Notes: a model not told the origin generated them from the sequence alone. 64,000 nt of DNA from Leisingera thetidis (GCF_025857195.1 NZ_CP109787.1:2545501-2609500); one strand, 5' to 3'; counted from the first letter of the stretch, positions 1 to 9,096 are shown. Numbers and translations: made by a program.

Positions 1-134
1 CCCAGCGCGCCGCAGGCCAGCGTCACCGCCAGCGCCCGGGCGTGCCAGTCCTCGGCAAAGACCGGCGCGTCCTCTGCCCCGGGCACCACCGGCCCGTCGC
101 CGAATCGCCCGCCCATGTCATGCACCCGGGTCAT
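1..134 (-). CDS. Nitrile hydratase subunit beta (N-terminal fragment, cut by window edge)
   Basis: Only the first 44 codons lie in the window; the gene runs off the left edge. The translation begins MTRVHDMGG and continues with FGDGPVVPG, the usual opening of nitrile hydratase beta subunits (M-x-R-V/I-H-D-M-G-G). The start ATG overlaps the stop of the alpha gene in an ATGA arrangement (131-134), so the two subunits are almost certainly translationally coupled. The beta subunit pairs with alpha to form the enzyme that hydrates nitriles to amides in the cytoplasm. An activator or cobalt chaperone gene may follow outside the window. Confidence 0.85.
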   Translation of the reverse strand, partial: MTRVHDMGGRFGDGPVVPGAEDAPVFAEDWHARALAVTLACGAL

Positions 135-745
135 GCCGGCACCTTCGGCTGGCCGGTGCCGATCATGCTGTCGCGGGTGACCAGCGCCGCCAGCTCCTCC
201 TCGCCCAGCCCCTCCGTGCCTTCGGGCCGCAGCGGCAGCACCAGATAGCGGACCTCGGCGGTCGAATCCCAGACCCGCACGGCGCAGTCCCCGGGCAGCG
301 TCACGCCGAAGTCCGCCAGCACCTTGCGCGGCTCGCGCACCGCGCGGGCGCGGTAGGCGTCGGATTTGTACCAGCCCGGCGGAATGCCCAGCAAAGGCCA
401 CGGGTAGCAGCTGCACAAGGTGCACACGACCATGTTGTGGCGCTGGGGCGTGTTTTCCACCACCACCATATGCTCGCCCTGCCGCCCGTAATAGCCCAGC
501 TCCGCCAGCACCGGGTCCGCATCCGCCAGCAGCGCTGCCTTGAATTCCGGGTCGCTCCAGGCGCGGGCCACCACCCTTGCGCCGTTCTGCGGGCCGATCC
601 GGTTCTGGTAGGTGTCGATGATCTCCTCCAGCGCGGCCGGGTCGATCAGGCCTTTTTCGGTGAGAATCGTCTCCAGCGCCTTCACCCGCAGGGCAGGATC
701 GGGCGGCAGAAGGGCGTGCGGGCTGTCGGGGTGATCATGCGGCAT
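131..745 (-). CDS. nthA: Nitrile hydratase subunit alpha, cobalt type
   Basis: A 204-residue protein of normal family length. The metal-binding claw VCTLCSC lies at residues 107-113 (Cys108, Cys111, Ser112, Cys113), followed by YPWPLLG. Thr in the second position of C-T-L-C-S-C is characteristic of Co(III) enzymes; iron enzymes carry Ser there. In characterised enzymes two of the cysteines are oxidised to sulfinic and sulfenic acid. The enzyme converts nitriles to amides. The gene is transcribed away from secG and overlaps the beta subunit by four bases. No strong Shine-Dalgarno is visible before the ATG. Substrate range cannot be told from sequence; indole-acetonitrile or plant and algal nitriles are typical guesses. 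Confidence 0.93.
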   Translation of the reverse strand: MPHDHPDSPHALLPPDPALRVKALETILTEKGLIDPAALEEIIDTYQNRIGPQNGARVVARAWSDPEFKAALLADADPVLAELGYYGRQGEHMVVVENTPQRHNMVVCTLCSCYPWPLLGIPPGWYKSDAYRARAVREPRKVLADFGVTLPGDCAVRVWDSTAEVRYLVLPLRPEGTEGLGEEELAALVTRDSMIGTGQPKVPA

Positions 746-920
746 GCCCCATGCTGCGCCGCTGCGGGCGGCCCTGTCCAGTCACGTTTCATGATGCAGG
801 CAATCACGGTGCGTGACCTCCCCGGCAGCTTGTGCGCCAAGCCTGCAAACTCCGCCCTTGCCCCCCCGGGCAATCTTGCCTATTTACCGCCCGATACTCA
901 GCCAACCGCCGCAGGGACCC

Positions 921-1286
921 ATGGAAAACGTTGTTCTCATCATCCATCTTCTTCTGGCTCTCGGCCTCATTGCCGTGGTTCTGCTGCAGCGCTCCGAGGG
1001 CGGCGGTCTGGGCATGGGCGGCGGCGGCGGCGGTGCCGTCTCGGGCCGCGCCGCAGCCACCGCGCTCAGCAGGCTGACCTGGATCCTGGCGATTGCCTTC
1101 ATCTGCACCTCGATCACCCTGACCGTCCTTGCCGCGCAGAAATCCGCGGGCTCCTCGGTCACCGACCGGATCGTCGCGCCGCAGAGCGAACAGGACGGCA
1201 CCCCGGCGGTTCCGGCCCCGCTGGGCAGCGATCTGCTGCCGCCGAGCGAAGGCGACAATGCGCCGCTGGTTCCCAGCGCCGACTGA
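921..1286 (+). CDS. secG: Preprotein translocase subunit SecG
   Basis: A 121-residue inner-membrane protein. The first hydrophobic segment (about residues 3-21) is followed by the family hallmark LLQRSEGGGLG and a glycine-rich cytoplasmic loop, then a second membrane segment (about 50-70) and a Pro/Ser-rich tail. SecG associates with SecYE and assists SecA-driven export. The ATG at 921 was preferred over upstream in-frame starts because it gives the canonical N-terminus MENVV and follows AGGGA. It sits upstream of pyrG in the same direction, separated by 160 bases that carry a plausible promoter, so the two may be transcribed separately. Confidence 0.95.
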   Translation: MENVVLIIHLLLALGLIAVVLLQRSEGGGLGMGGGGGGAVSGRAAATALSRLTWILAIAFICTSITLTVLAAQKSAGSSVTDRIVAPQSEQDGTPAVPAPLGSDLLPPSEGDNAPLVPSAD

Positions 1287-1339
1287 TCCACTACACCTTG
1301 ACGGGTTTTCAGGGGCCGCAACAGCATCTTGCGGTTCCC

Positions 1340-1368
1340 TTGCGCTTATTGTGCGAATCCTTTATATA
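1340..1368 (+). promoter_or_regulatory. Candidate sigma70-type promoter of pyrG
   Basis: TTGCGC (1340-1345) and TATATA (1363-1368) are separated by exactly 17 bases in an otherwise GC-rich region, about 80 bases upstream of the pyrG ATG. This is a pattern match only; no transcript start is known. Confidence 0.45.
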
Positions 1369-1446
1369 TGAAGTCCCGTGGTGCTGCGGTTTTTTGGACC
1401 GCCGGGCAGCTAGATTCTGACTTCTCACGGGGGCAGCCGAACACTC

Positions 1447-3090
1447 ATGGCGCGTTTTATCTTCATCACTGGCGGTGTTGTTTCATCTCTGGGCAAAGGC
1501 CTGGCTTCGGCAGCGCTGGGGGCGCTTCTGCAGGCCCGCGGCTACTCCGTCCGCCTGCGCAAGCTGGACCCCTATCTGAACGTCGATCCGGGCACCATGA
1601 GCCCGTTCGAGCACGGCGAGGTCTTCGTCACCGACGACGGCGCCGAGACCGACCTCGACCTCGGCCACTACGAGCGCTTCACCGGGGTGCCGGCCCGCAA
1701 GACCGACTCGATCTCTTCGGGCCGGATCTACACCAACGTGCTGGAGAAGGAGCGCCGCGGCGACTACCTCGGCAAGACCATCCAGGTCATTCCGCACGTC
1801 ACCAACGAAATCAAGGACTTCATCTCGATCGGCGAGGATGAGGTCGACTTCATGCTCTGCGAGATCGGCGGCACCGTCGGCGACATCGAGGGCCTGCCCT
1901 TCTTCGAGGCGATCCGCCAGTTCGCCCAGGACAAGCCGCGCGGCGAATGCATCTTCATGCACCTGACCCTGCTGCCCTACATCAAGGCAAGCGGCGAGCT
2001 GAAGACCAAGCCGACCCAGCACTCCGTCAAGGAGCTGCGCTCGATCGGTCTGGCGCCCGACATCCTGGTCTGCCGCTCCGAGGGCCCGATCCCGAAGAAG
2101 GAGCGCGAGAAGCTGGCGCTGTTCTGCAACGTGCGCCCCGACTCGGTGATCGCCGCGCAGGACCTGAAATCGATCTACGAGGCGCCGCTGGCCTATCACC
2201 GCGAGGGCCTGGACCAGGCGGTTCTGGATGCCTTCGGCATCGCCCCTGCCCCCAAGCCCAACCTGGAGCGCTGGGAAGATGTGGCCGACCGCATCTACAA
2301 CCCCGAAGGCGAGGTGAAGGTGGCCATCGTCGGCAAGTACACCCAGCTGGAAGACGCCTATAAGTCGATCGCCGAGGCGCTGACCCACGGCGGCATGTCG
2401 AACCGGGTGAAGGTGAAGATCGAATGGGTCGACGCCGAGCTGTTCGACAAGGAAGACGCCGACCCGTATCTGCAGGGCTTCCATGCGATCCTGGTGCCCG
2501 GCGGTTTCGGCGAGCGCGGCACCGAGGGCAAGATCAAGGCGGCGCAATACGCCCGCGAGAACAAGGTGCCCTATCTGGGCATCTGCCTGGGCATGCAGAT
2601 GGCGGTGATCGAAGCCGCGCGCAACGTCGCGGGCATTGCCGAGGCGGGCTCCGAGGAATTCGACCACGAGGCCGGCAAGAAGCGGTTCGAGCCGGTGGTC
2701 TACCACCTCAAGGAATGGGTGCAGGGCAACCACAAGGTCAGCCGCAAGGCGGATGACGACAAGGGCGGCACCATGCGCCTTGGCGCCTATGACGCGGCGC
2801 TGCAGGACGGCTCCAGGGTCGCCGGGGTTTACGGCAGCACCCATATCGAGGAACGCCACCGCCACCGTTACGAGGTGGACATCAAGTACCGCGAGAAGCT
2901 GGAAGAATGCGGCCTGAACTTCTCGGGCATGTCGCCGGACGGCCGCCTGCCGGAGATCGTCGAGTGGACGGACCACCCGTGGTTCATCGGCGTGCAGTTC
3001 CACCCGGAGCTGAAGTCCAAACCGTTTGCGCCGCATCCCCTGTTCGACGATTTCGTGCGCGCGGCCAAGGACGCCTCGCGGCTGGTCTGA
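1447..3090 (+). CDS. pyrG: CTP synthase (glutamine hydrolysing)
   Basis: A full-length 547-residue CTP synthase, which aminates UTP to CTP using ATP and glutamine-derived ammonia, the last step of de novo pyrimidine synthesis. The N-terminal amidoligase domain starts [18 protein letters not shown] with the P-loop-like motif. The C-terminal class I glutamine amidotransferase domain has the nucleophile elbow GICLGMQ (Cys380) and the catalytic His519 and Glu521 in QFHPE. GGGGGCAGC lies upstream of the ATG. A bidirectional terminator follows at 3195-3221. Confidence 0.98.
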   Translation: MARFIFITGGVVSSLGKGLASAALGALLQARGYSVRLRKLDPYLNVDPGTMSPFEHGEVFVTDDGAETDLDLGHYERFTGVPARKTDSISSGRIYTNVLEKERRGDYLGKTIQVIPHVTNEIKDFISIGEDEVDFMLCEIGGTVGDIEGLPFFEAIRQFAQDKPRGECIFMHLTLLPYIKASGELKTKPTQHSVKELRSIGLAPDILVCRSEGPIPKKEREKLALFCNVRPDSVIAAQDLKSIYEAPLAYHREGLDQAVLDAFGIAPAPKPNLERWEDVADRIYNPEGEVKVAIVGKYTQLEDAYKSIAEALTHGGMSNRVKVKIEWVDAELFDKEDADPYLQGFHAILVPGGFGERGTEGKIKAAQYARENKVPYLGICLGMQMAVIEAARNVAGIAEAGSEEFDHEAGKKRFEPVVYHLKEWVQGNHKVSRKADDDKGGTMRLGAYDAALQDGSRVAGVYGSTHIEERHRHRYEVDIKYREKLEECGLNFSGMSPDGRLPEIVEWTDHPWFIGVQFHPELKSKPFAPHPLFDDFVRAAKDASRLV

Positions 3091-3112
3091 CGGCCTTCGC
3101 GGCTGGCGGGCC

Positions 3113-3163
3113 CTCCCGCCCGTCGCCTGCTCAGGACACCTGAGCGGCTCCCGTTGGGCCCGG
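3113..3163 (-). repeat. Intergenic palindromic repeat, copy A
   Basis: Read on the minus strand this element starts CCGGGCCCAACG and ends CGGGCGGGAG, with a 29-base core whose hairpin is GCTCAGG, ACA, CCTGAGC. The same flanks enclose different hairpins at 43907-43952 and 60777-60828. It lies just downstream of pyrG. Confidence 0.55.
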
Positions 3164-3194
3164 CGCCGCCAAGGCGGCGCTGGGAGAAACCGGA

Positions 3195-3221
3195 AAAAGG
3201 CGGGCCAATGGCCCGCCTTTT
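3195..3221. terminator. Bidirectional intrinsic terminator between pyrG and the DUF983 gene
   Basis: A perfect 12-bp stem (AAAAGGCGGGCC with its complement) closes a 3-base AAT loop and ends in a T run on both strands. It lies between two convergent genes and can serve both. Confidence 0.88.
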
Positions 3222-3258
3222 GCATTCTGGCCGATTGGCCGATTGCCCCCCGGCCTGC

Positions 3259-3639
3259 TCAGAAGCCGTGCATCCGCTTGGCCCATTGATAGGCCACCAC
3301 CAGCCCCTTCATCCGCGGCAGCATCAGCAGCGAGGCCCCGACCGTGATCACCGACATGATAATTGCAAGGGTCCAGGGATCCGGGCGCATCTGGGTGTAG
3401 ACGATGTGCAGCGCAAAACCGAGGATGTGGCCGACCACCAGGATGGTCAGATAGGCCGGACCGTCGTCGGCGCGCTGGTGGTGCAGCTCCTGGCCGCACT
3501 CGCTGCAGCCGTCGTTCACCTTCAGGTAGCTGTGCAGCAGCCTGCCGCCGCCGCAGTTCGGGCAGCGCAGCCGCAGCCCTTTCAGCAAGGCAGGCTTCAG
3601 CGCCCGCGGCTCCTCTTCCACTAGATCAATCCCGGTCAT
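3259..3639 (-). CDS. DUF983 family membrane protein
   Basis: A 126-residue protein with an N-terminal zinc-ribbon-like pair CPNC (Cys26, Cys29) and CSEC (Cys45, Cys48), followed by two hydrophobic helices (about residues 62-82 and 90-108). This layout is typical of DUF983 proteins, common in Alphaproteobacteria and of unknown function; some lie near cytochrome oxidase genes, but not here. It is convergent with pyrG and divergent from the MocR-type regulator, leaving about 165 bases for promoters of both. Confidence 0.85.
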   Translation of the reverse strand: MTGIDLVEEEPRALKPALLKGLRLRCPNCGGGRLLHSYLKVNDGCSECGQELHHQRADDGPAYLTILVVGHILGFALHIVYTQMRPDPWTLAIIMSVITVGASLLMLPRMKGLVVAYQWAKRMHGF

Positions 3640-3804
3640 CGCGGCGTCTCCTTGGGTTTGCCGCCTGATACAGCGATTCCATGATTGAATGCAAACAATA
3701 TGCCATCATTTATGTTGCATTAATGGCCCTGCTCTGACATTGAACCAATCAATCACGACACACTGCGCCGCTCCCCGGCAGCGCGCCACCCGGAGATGCT
3801 GCAG

Positions 3805-5175
3805 ATGAAACAGTGGACTCCCGCCCGCCTGGACAGCGGCAAGCCCCGCTACCTGGAAATCGCCGAGGCGATCAGATCCGACATCGACGCGGGCGTGCTG
3901 TCGCCCGGCGACCGGCTGCCGCCGCAGCGGCGGGTGGCGCAGGATCTGGGCGTCGATTTCTCCACCGTGTCGCGGGGATACGCGGAAGCGGTGCGGCGCG
4001 GCTACATCGAGAGCTTTGTCGGCCGCGGCACCTTTGTCCGGCCGCCGGAGGCGCTGCCGGAACGCCCCGACCCGCGCCGCGCACTGGAGGAAGACCCGAT
4101 GATGAACATGCCGCCGGAGCCGGACGATCCGGCGCTGCTGGCGCGGATGCGGCAGGGGCTGGAGCATGTCTCGGCCAACCTGCTGCCGCTGCTGCGGTAT
4201 CAGTCGGTGACCGGCAGCCCGCAGGACCGTGCCATCGCGGCAGGCTGGATGCAGGCCAACGGGCTGACCTGCGCGCCGGAGCGGCTGGTGATCACGCCGG
4301 GGGCGCATGCGAGCCTTTATGCGATCCTGACGGTTCTGTGCGAGCCCGGCGCAACCGTGCTGTGCGAGGAGGTGACCTATCCCGGGCTGCGCTCCATCGC
4401 GGCGCGGCAGGGGATCCGGCTGGCGGGGCTTGCCGCCGACACCCACGGCATCCTGCCGGAAGCGCTGGAGAAGGCCATCACCGGCCACGGGCCGGCCGCG
4501 CTGTACCTCAATCCGACGCTGCAGAACCCGACCACCCGCACCCTGCCGGCCAAGCGGCGGCAGGAGATTGCCGCGGTGCTGCGGAAACATGCCCTGCCGC
4601 TGATCGAGGATGACGCCTACTGCTTTGTCGACAATGGCGCGCCGCAGCCGGTCAGCAGCCTGATCCCCGATCTGGGCTGGCATATCGCGGGCCTCTCCAA
4701 ATGCTTTGGCGCCGGGCTGCGGCTGGCCTATACCACGGTGCCGCAACGCGCCCTGCTGGGCCAGTTCAGCCAGGCCCTGCGGTCGATGCATGTGATGGTG
4801 TCGCCCTTGAACCTGGCGCTGCTGGGCCGCTGGATCGAGGATGGCACCGCGGCGGACCTCCAGCGCTTCATCCGCAAGGCCGCCGCGGAACGGCAGGCGC
4901 TGGCCGGTGCCGTGCTGCAGGGCTGCTTCGCCGAGAGCGACCCGCTGGCCTTCAGCCTGTGGCTCACCCTGCCGCGCGGCACCAGCCGGGCCGAGGTGAT
5001 GGGCCGCATGGCAGGCCGCCAGATCGGCATCATGCCCAGCGATGCCTTCACCGTCTCCGGCCTGCCGGAGGAGGCGGTGCGGGTGTGCCTGGGCGGGCCG
5101 ATCGGGCTGGAGGAGCTGCGCGAGGACCTGATTGCCCTGAACGACGCGGTCACCCGCAAGGACTGGCTGGGGTAG
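3805..5175 (+). CDS. MocR/PdxR-type transcriptional regulator (GntR winged helix fused to aminotransferase-like domain)
   Basis: The protein has a GntR-type winged helix at about residues 12-80 (LEIAEAIRSDIDAGVLSPGDRLP, an SD-like G-x-L-x-x-G-x-x-LP motif, quoted here only by class), then a fold-type I aminotransferase domain to the end. The PLP lysine sits in GLSKCFGAG (about residue 299). MocR regulators sense PLP or an amino-compound aldimine and control PLP synthesis, GABA, taurine or amino acid metabolism. I chose ATG 3805 because GGAG lies nine bases upstream; the ATG at 3796 directly abuts that GGAG. The target is unclear: the divergent DUF983 gene and the downstream aldolase are the only neighbours. 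Confidence 0.88.
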   Translation: MKQWTPARLDSGKPRYLEIAEAIRSDIDAGVLSPGDRLPPQRRVAQDLGVDFSTVSRGYAEAVRRGYIESFVGRGTFVRPPEALPERPDPRRALEEDPMMNMPPEPDDPALLARMRQGLEHVSANLLPLLRYQSVTGSPQDRAIAAGWMQANGLTCAPERLVITPGAHASLYAILTVLCEPGATVLCEEVTYPGLRSIAARQGIRLAGLAADTHGILPEALEKAITGHGPAALYLNPTLQNPTTRTLPAKRRQEIAAVLRKHALPLIEDDAYCFVDNGAPQPVSSLIPDLGWHIAGLSKCFGAGLRLAYTTVPQRALLGQFSQALRSMHVMVSPLNLALLGRWIEDGTAADLQRFIRKAAAERQALAGAVLQGCFAESDPLAFSLWLTLPRGTSRAEVMGRMAGRQIGIMPSDAFTVSGLPEEAVRVCLGGPIGLEELREDLIALNDAVTRKDWLG

Positions 5176-5259
5176 CGGAGATCCGGGCGGGCGGCGCTTT
5201 GCCATCCGCAAACTGCCGCCGGCCGCCGCAAATCCTGCTTCCGTTAGCGCAACACCCCG

Positions 5260-5287
5260 TTGTTTCCCGGCGGATTCGCGCTATAGA
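5260..5287 (+). promoter_or_regulatory. Candidate promoter of the aldolase gene
   Basis: TTGTTT (5260-5265) and TATAGA (5282-5287) are spaced by 16 bases, about 40 bases upstream of the aldolase start. Pattern match only. Confidence 0.4.
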
Positions 5288-5327
5288 CAGCGCCAAGACA
5301 GACCATTCCCAAGAAGAGTGACGCATT

Positions 5328-6230
5328 ATGGCAAAAGACGCTTCCGTACAGCAGGCACAACTCGACCGTATCGCCTCCGGCCAAGGCTTCATTGCGGCGC
5401 TGGACCAGTCGGGCGGTTCGACCCCGAAGGCGCTGGCGCTTTACGGCGTGAACCAGGACGCCTATTCGAACGACGACGAGATGTTCGCCGAGATCCACAA
5501 GATGCGCACCCGCATCATCACCTCGCCGAGCTTCACCAGGGACCGCATCCTGGGCGCGATCCTGTTCGAGAAGACCATGGACGGCGAGATCGAAGGCACG
5601 CCGGTCGCGGATTACCTGTGGAACAGCTGCGGCGTGGTGCCGTTCCTGAAGGTCGACAAGGGCCTGGCGGATGAGCAGAACGGCGTGCAGATGATGAAGC
5701 CGATGCCGGAGCTGGACGCGCTGCTGGCGCGCGCAGTCGGCAAGGGCATCTTCGGCACCAAGATGCGCTCGGTCATCAAGGACGCCAATGCCGCAGGCAT
5801 CAAGGCGGTTGTGGCACAGCAGTTCGAGGTCGGCAAGCAGATCGTCGCGGCCGGCCTGGTGCCGATCATCGAGCCGGAAGTCGACATCCACTCCGCCACC
5901 AAGGCCGAGGCCGAGGAGCTGCTGAAGGCGGAGATCCTGGCGCAGCTGAACGCCCTGCCCGCGGACAGCAAGGTGGCGCTGAAGCTGACCATCCCGGTGA
6001 AGCCGGGCCTGTATGACGAGCTGGCCGGCCACGCCAATGTGGTGCGGGTGGTGGCGCTGTCGGGCGGCTACAGCACCGATGACGCCTGCGCGCGCCTGGC
6101 GCAGAACCCCAGGATGATCGCCTCTTTCAGCCGTGCCCTGACCGAGGGGCTGAATGTGGCGATGTCCGATGAGGAATATGACGCCGCCCTCGGCGCCAAC
6201 ATCTCCAAGATCTACGACGCCTCGCTGTAA
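5328..6230 (+). CDS. fda: Fructose-bisphosphate aldolase, class I
   Basis: A 300-residue protein of the short bacterial class I aldolase family: [13 protein letters not shown] near the N-terminus, GAILFEKTM, and PIIEPEVDI. Class I enzymes use a Schiff-base lysine rather than a metal; K219 in LKLTIP is the likely residue. It cleaves or forms fructose 1,6-bisphosphate in glycolysis and gluconeogenesis. Roseobacters mainly use Entner-Doudoroff and gluconeogenesis, so a gluconeogenic role is the natural inference. It is monocistronic: its own candidate promoter lies upstream and a strong terminator at 6257-6286. Confidence 0.95.
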   Translation: MAKDASVQQAQLDRIASGQGFIAALDQSGGSTPKALALYGVNQDAYSNDDEMFAEIHKMRTRIITSPSFTRDRILGAILFEKTMDGEIEGTPVADYLWNSCGVVPFLKVDKGLADEQNGVQMMKPMPELDALLARAVGKGIFGTKMRSVIKDANAAGIKAVVAQQFEVGKQIVAAGLVPIIEPEVDIHSATKAEAEELLKAEILAQLNALPADSKVALKLTIPVKPGLYDELAGHANVVRVVALSGGYSTDDACARLAQNPRMIASFSRALTEGLNVAMSDEEYDAALGANISKIYDASL

Positions 6231-6256
6231 GGCGGATCGGATCCGGGTCTGAACAG

Positions 6257-6286
6257 GGCCGCGCCTGGCACCGGGCGCGGCCTTTT
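6257..6286 (+). terminator. Intrinsic terminator of the aldolase gene
   Basis: GGCCGCGCC (6257-6265) pairs perfectly with GGCGCGGCC (6274-6282) across an 8-base loop and is followed by TTTT, 27 bases after the stop codon. Confidence 0.88.
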
Positions 6287-6298
6287 CTGTGCTGCGGC

Positions 6299-6574
6299 TC
6301 AGCGGCCGGAGCGGCCGGCGCAGCAGACCGCGAGAACCAGCCCCGCACCGCTGAGAAACGGCAGCCAGAAAAAGCGCAAGGCGGTCAGGGTGAACCAGCC
6401 GGGCTGGGCTTCGGGCGCCTGGCCCGCGCCGCCAAGCCAGGACCAGAACACCAGCGCCGAGGCGGAGATCAGGATGCCGCTGAGGGCGAGCAGCCAGCGG
6501 GCCGAGCTAGGCATGGCCGCCTCGGCCGGCGCGTGCCGTTCCGCCGCCCGGCTGGCGGCAAGCCACCCGCTCAC
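6299..6574 (-). CDS. Small hypothetical membrane protein
   Basis: A 91-residue protein with two hydrophobic segments (about residues 27-48 and 65-85) separated by a short Pro/Gly-rich loop. I do not recognise a family. It starts with GTG inside a GTGA overlap with the stop of the upstream 65-residue gene, which argues for translational coupling and for both being real. It is convergent with the aldolase gene, and its stop lies only 12 bases beyond the aldolase terminator. Confidence 0.6.
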   Translation of the reverse strand: MSGWLAASRAAERHAPAEAAMPSSARWLLALSGILISASALVFWSWLGGAGQAPEAQPGWFTLTALRFFWLPFLSGAGLVLAVCCAGRSGR

Positions 6575-6768
6575 GCCGCCTGGGTCAGCGAGGGCCGCAA
6601 CCCGGTGCTGCTGACCCGGTTTTCATTCGACGCGAGGTAGCGCTGCGCCTCCTCGCGGTCCCCGAAGCTGAGCGCCTCATCGTAAAAATAGGTGATCCGG
6701 TCCCCGGTCCGGGACAGCAGGGCGCCGCTTTCAAACAGGATAAACCACTTCTTCTGCACCAGTTGCAT
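6571..6768 (-). CDS. Small hypothetical protein
   Basis: A 65-residue soluble protein starting MQLVQKKWFILFESGALL, with aromatic residues and a mid-region GDREEAQRYLASNE. AGGAGAG precedes the ATG at good spacing, supporting the start. It is the first gene of a probable two-gene unit with the membrane protein that follows. No family recognised; its composition looks like a folded small domain rather than noise. Confidence 0.6.
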   Translation of the reverse strand: MQLVQKKWFILFESGALLSRTGDRITYFYDEALSFGDREEAQRYLASNENRVSSTGLRPSLTQAA

Positions 6769-7161
6769 CAGCCTCTCTCCTTTCTGAAGACCGGGTCCGG
6801 AGCTGGGTCTGCCCGGGCCGGTTCCATTGCCTTTCCTGAGGGTGCAAACGGCCGATCCGGGACTCTGTCAGGCCTCCCGGCAGCTGTTTTCCAGGTGCGG
6901 TTCCAGCCCCTGCTGCGCCCTCCTGAAGGCAGATTTCGCCCCCATGTGTTGCCAAAAGGTTAACGGGGCTTTCTGCAGGTTTTGCGCGGCATCATTCTGC
7001 CGGCGGGCGGCGGTTTCCCGCTTGCATCGGCGGAATTGCGGAAAATTTGGCGAAAAACCGCTCTTGCGGAATCCGGCAGCGCCCGGAACGGGGCGCGCCC
7101 TGTCCGGGCGCGGCCTCCGGCGGGGGTATTGCGGACCGGAAAGACACGGCCCGGGCGTGGG
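6769..7161. other. Gene-free stretch of about 390 bases
   Basis: I see no convincing gene. Open frames here lack ribosome binding sites and recognisable protein features. The left end should hold the promoter of the small minus-strand pair; the right end follows the stop of the crotonase gene. No RNA gene or repeat was recognised. Confidence 0.5.
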
Positions 7162-7947
7162 TTAAGGGAATTCCGGCGTGCGTTTCATCAGCCCCGCGGC
7201 AACCGCCTCCATCTGCTCCGCGGTGCCAATGAGCTCTGCCTGTTCGGCGCTTTCGGCCAGCAGCACACCGGCCTCGGCCGCGCCGCTTTCGGCATATCCG
7301 ATCAGCCGTTTGGCGGCGCGGATCGCCGCGGGGCTTTGCGCCGCGATTGCGGTGGCCAGCTCATTGGCGCGGCAGAGCGGGTTGCCGGCCAGTTCGGTCA
7401 CCAGGCCCCAGTCCAGCGCCTGCCCGGCGTCGATTTTCTCTGCCGTGTAGGTGAGGCGGCGCAGCACGTCGGAGCGCAGCAGCCGCGGCAGCAGCGCCAT
7501 GCCGCCCATGTCGGGGATCAGCCCCCATTTCATTTCCATCACCGACAGCTGCGCCTCGGGGTGGGCAACCCGGATGTCGGCGCCCAGCGCAATCTGCAGG
7601 CCGCCGCCGAAACAGGCGCCGTGGAGGGCGGCGATCACCGGCACCGGCACCCGGCGCCAGACCATCGCCACCTCCTGAAAGGCGTTGGCGTCACCGTGGG
7701 TGCGCTCCATGATCAGGCTGCCGGGGTCCTGCTGCGCCAACCCCGCCATCGCCGCCATGTCGAGACCTGCGCAGAAGCTTTTGCCGGCCCCTGACAGCAC
7801 CACCGCGCGGGCATCGGAGGCGGCGACCTCCTGCCCGGCCGCGATGATTGCCCCGATCATCTCCTCGTCCAGCGCGTTGTGCTTGTCCGGGCGGGCTAGC
7901 GTGACATAGGCGATGCGGTCCTTGTAGCCGGTGGTGACTCTGGCCAT
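7162..7947 (-). CDS. Crotonase (enoyl-CoA hydratase/isomerase) family protein
   Basis: A 261-residue crotonase-fold protein. The oxyanion-hole segments are SGAGKSFCAGLDM (about residues 56-68) and HGACFGGGLQIALGAD (about 112-127). Family members act on acyl-CoA thioesters. Where mitochondrial enoyl-CoA hydratase has its first catalytic glutamate (GGGCELAM), this protein has Gln (GGGLQIAL), and the second site reads LIPDMGG with Asp. A simple hydratase reaction is therefore uncertain; isomerase, hydrolase or decarboxylase activity is possible. ATG 7947 was chosen over a longer frame because GGGAAGAA lies just upstream and MARVTTGY is a typical N-terminus. Confidence 0.88.
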   Translation of the reverse strand: MARVTTGYKDRIAYVTLARPDKHNALDEEMIGAIIAAGQEVAASDARAVVLSGAGKSFCAGLDMAAMAGLAQQDPGSLIMERTHGDANAFQEVAMVWRRVPVPVIAALHGACFGGGLQIALGADIRVAHPEAQLSVMEMKWGLIPDMGGMALLPRLLRSDVLRRLTYTAEKIDAGQALDWGLVTELAGNPLCRANELATAIAAQSPAAIRAAKRLIGYAESGAAEAGVLLAESAEQAELIGTAEQMEAVAAGLMKRTPEFP

Positions 7948-8025
7948 GGTTTCTTCCCTGCTGCTGATATCCGGCCAGCCTGCACCGGATCCGCGGCCGG
8001 ATGCCAGCACAACGTGAGGGCAGGC

Positions 8026-9096
8026 TCAGGGCCGGGCCGCCAGCGGCATCCGCGCGAACCACGGGGAATCGAGGGTCATCACATAAAGCTGCCCGTCCGC
8101 CACCCTGCCGCCAGTGGTGATGCCGAGGCGGCCGTCCGGGTCCTGCAGGGTGCGCAGGATGCGGCCCTGCCCGTCGAACTGCATCAGCATGCCGCGGCGG
8201 ACCGGCGCCGGGCGCACCATTGGCCCCAGCCGCCAGACCGCCTTGCGCAAGGCGGGATAGGGCATCAGTTTTTCCGACGGCACCCGCGGGCTGGCAAAGG
8301 CGAGCCAGTAGCTGCCGTCGCCCTGGGCCTCGAGATTGTCGGGGTAGCCGGGGAGGTTATCGAGGAACACCTCGCGCTCGCCTGCCCTGCCGCCCTTGAG
8401 CCAGAGCCGGTGGACGCGGGCGCGGCCGGTTTCGCTGATCAGCAGGAAATCCTCATCCGGCGACAGCGCGAGGCCGTTGGTGTAGACGAAGCCTTCGGCG
8501 ATCTTCTCGACGGTGCCGTCCGGCCGCAAGCGCGCGACGTAGCCGGTGTCCGACTGCTCCCAGATGGTCAGGATCGAGGTGGGCTTGGTGCCGCCCAGCA
8601 GCTCCGGGTCGAACCGGTCGGTGGAGTTGGAGAAATAAACCGTGCCGTCGCGCGCCACGTCGAGCTGGTTGGCATAGACGATGGGGGCGCCGCCGATGCT
8701 GCCGGCCAGCACCTGCAGCGTGCCGGGGCCGGACCAGCGCAGGATGCCGCGGAAGCTGTCGGCAATGTAGAGCGCCCCGTCCGGCCCCGCCCTGAGCCCC
8801 AGCGGGCGGCCGCCGAGGCGGTCCTCCAGCACCGGCGCCGGGCCGTCGATGCGGTAGAGATTGCCTGCCAGGCTGGTGGTGTAGATGCGGCCGTCCGGCA
8901 GCTCCGCCAGATCCTCGGGGCCGGTTTCGCCCTCGGGCAGCCGGACCGGCTCTGCCGCGTCGAGGGCGCGGTTTGCGGCATAGGCGCCGGTGAACCCCGG
9001 TGCCGCGGGCGGGTCATAGGCGACCGGGTCCACCGGCACCGGCCAGAACAGCAGATAGGCCAGGGCGGCGGCCGGCAGAACAAACAGAATGCGCAT
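8026..9096 (-). CDS. SMP-30/strictosidine synthase-like beta-propeller protein
   Basis: A 356-residue protein beginning with an uncleaved signal or anchor (MRILFVLPAAALAYLLFW). Beta-propeller repeats follow, with PEDLAELPDGRIYTT, GLRAGPDGALYIAD, YANQLDVARDGTVYFSNS and FVYTNGLALSPDEDFLLISET, the pattern of strictosidine-synthase-like/APMAP calcium-dependent lactonases. The reaction is unknown; lactone or ester hydrolysis at the periplasmic face is inferred. ATG 9096 was chosen because GGGAGAT lies upstream and it places the membrane segment at the N-terminus. It is divergent from the aminotransferase at 9191. Confidence 0.85.
   Translation of the reverse strand: MRILFVLPAAALAYLLFWPVPVDPVAYDPPAAPGFTGAYAANRALDAAEPVRLPEGETGPEDLAELPDGRIYTTSLAGNLYRIDGPAPVLEDRLGGRPLGLRAGPDGALYIADSFRGILRWSGPGTLQVLAGSIGGAPIVYANQLDVARDGTVYFSNSTDRFDPELLGGTKPTSILTIWEQSDTGYVARLRPDGTVEKIAEGFVYTNGLALSPDEDFLLISETGRARVHRLWLKGGRAGEREVFLDNLPGYPDNLEAQGDGSYWLAFASPRVPSEKLMPYPALRKAVWRLGPMVRPAPVRRGMLMQFDGQGRILRTLQDPDGRLGITTGGRVADGQLYVMTLDSPWFARMPLAARP

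Noticed and set aside
1483-3225. Minus-strand frame of about 580 codons opposite pyrG
   Set aside because: It is the reverse of a complete CTP synthase; the sequence shows no domain of its own.
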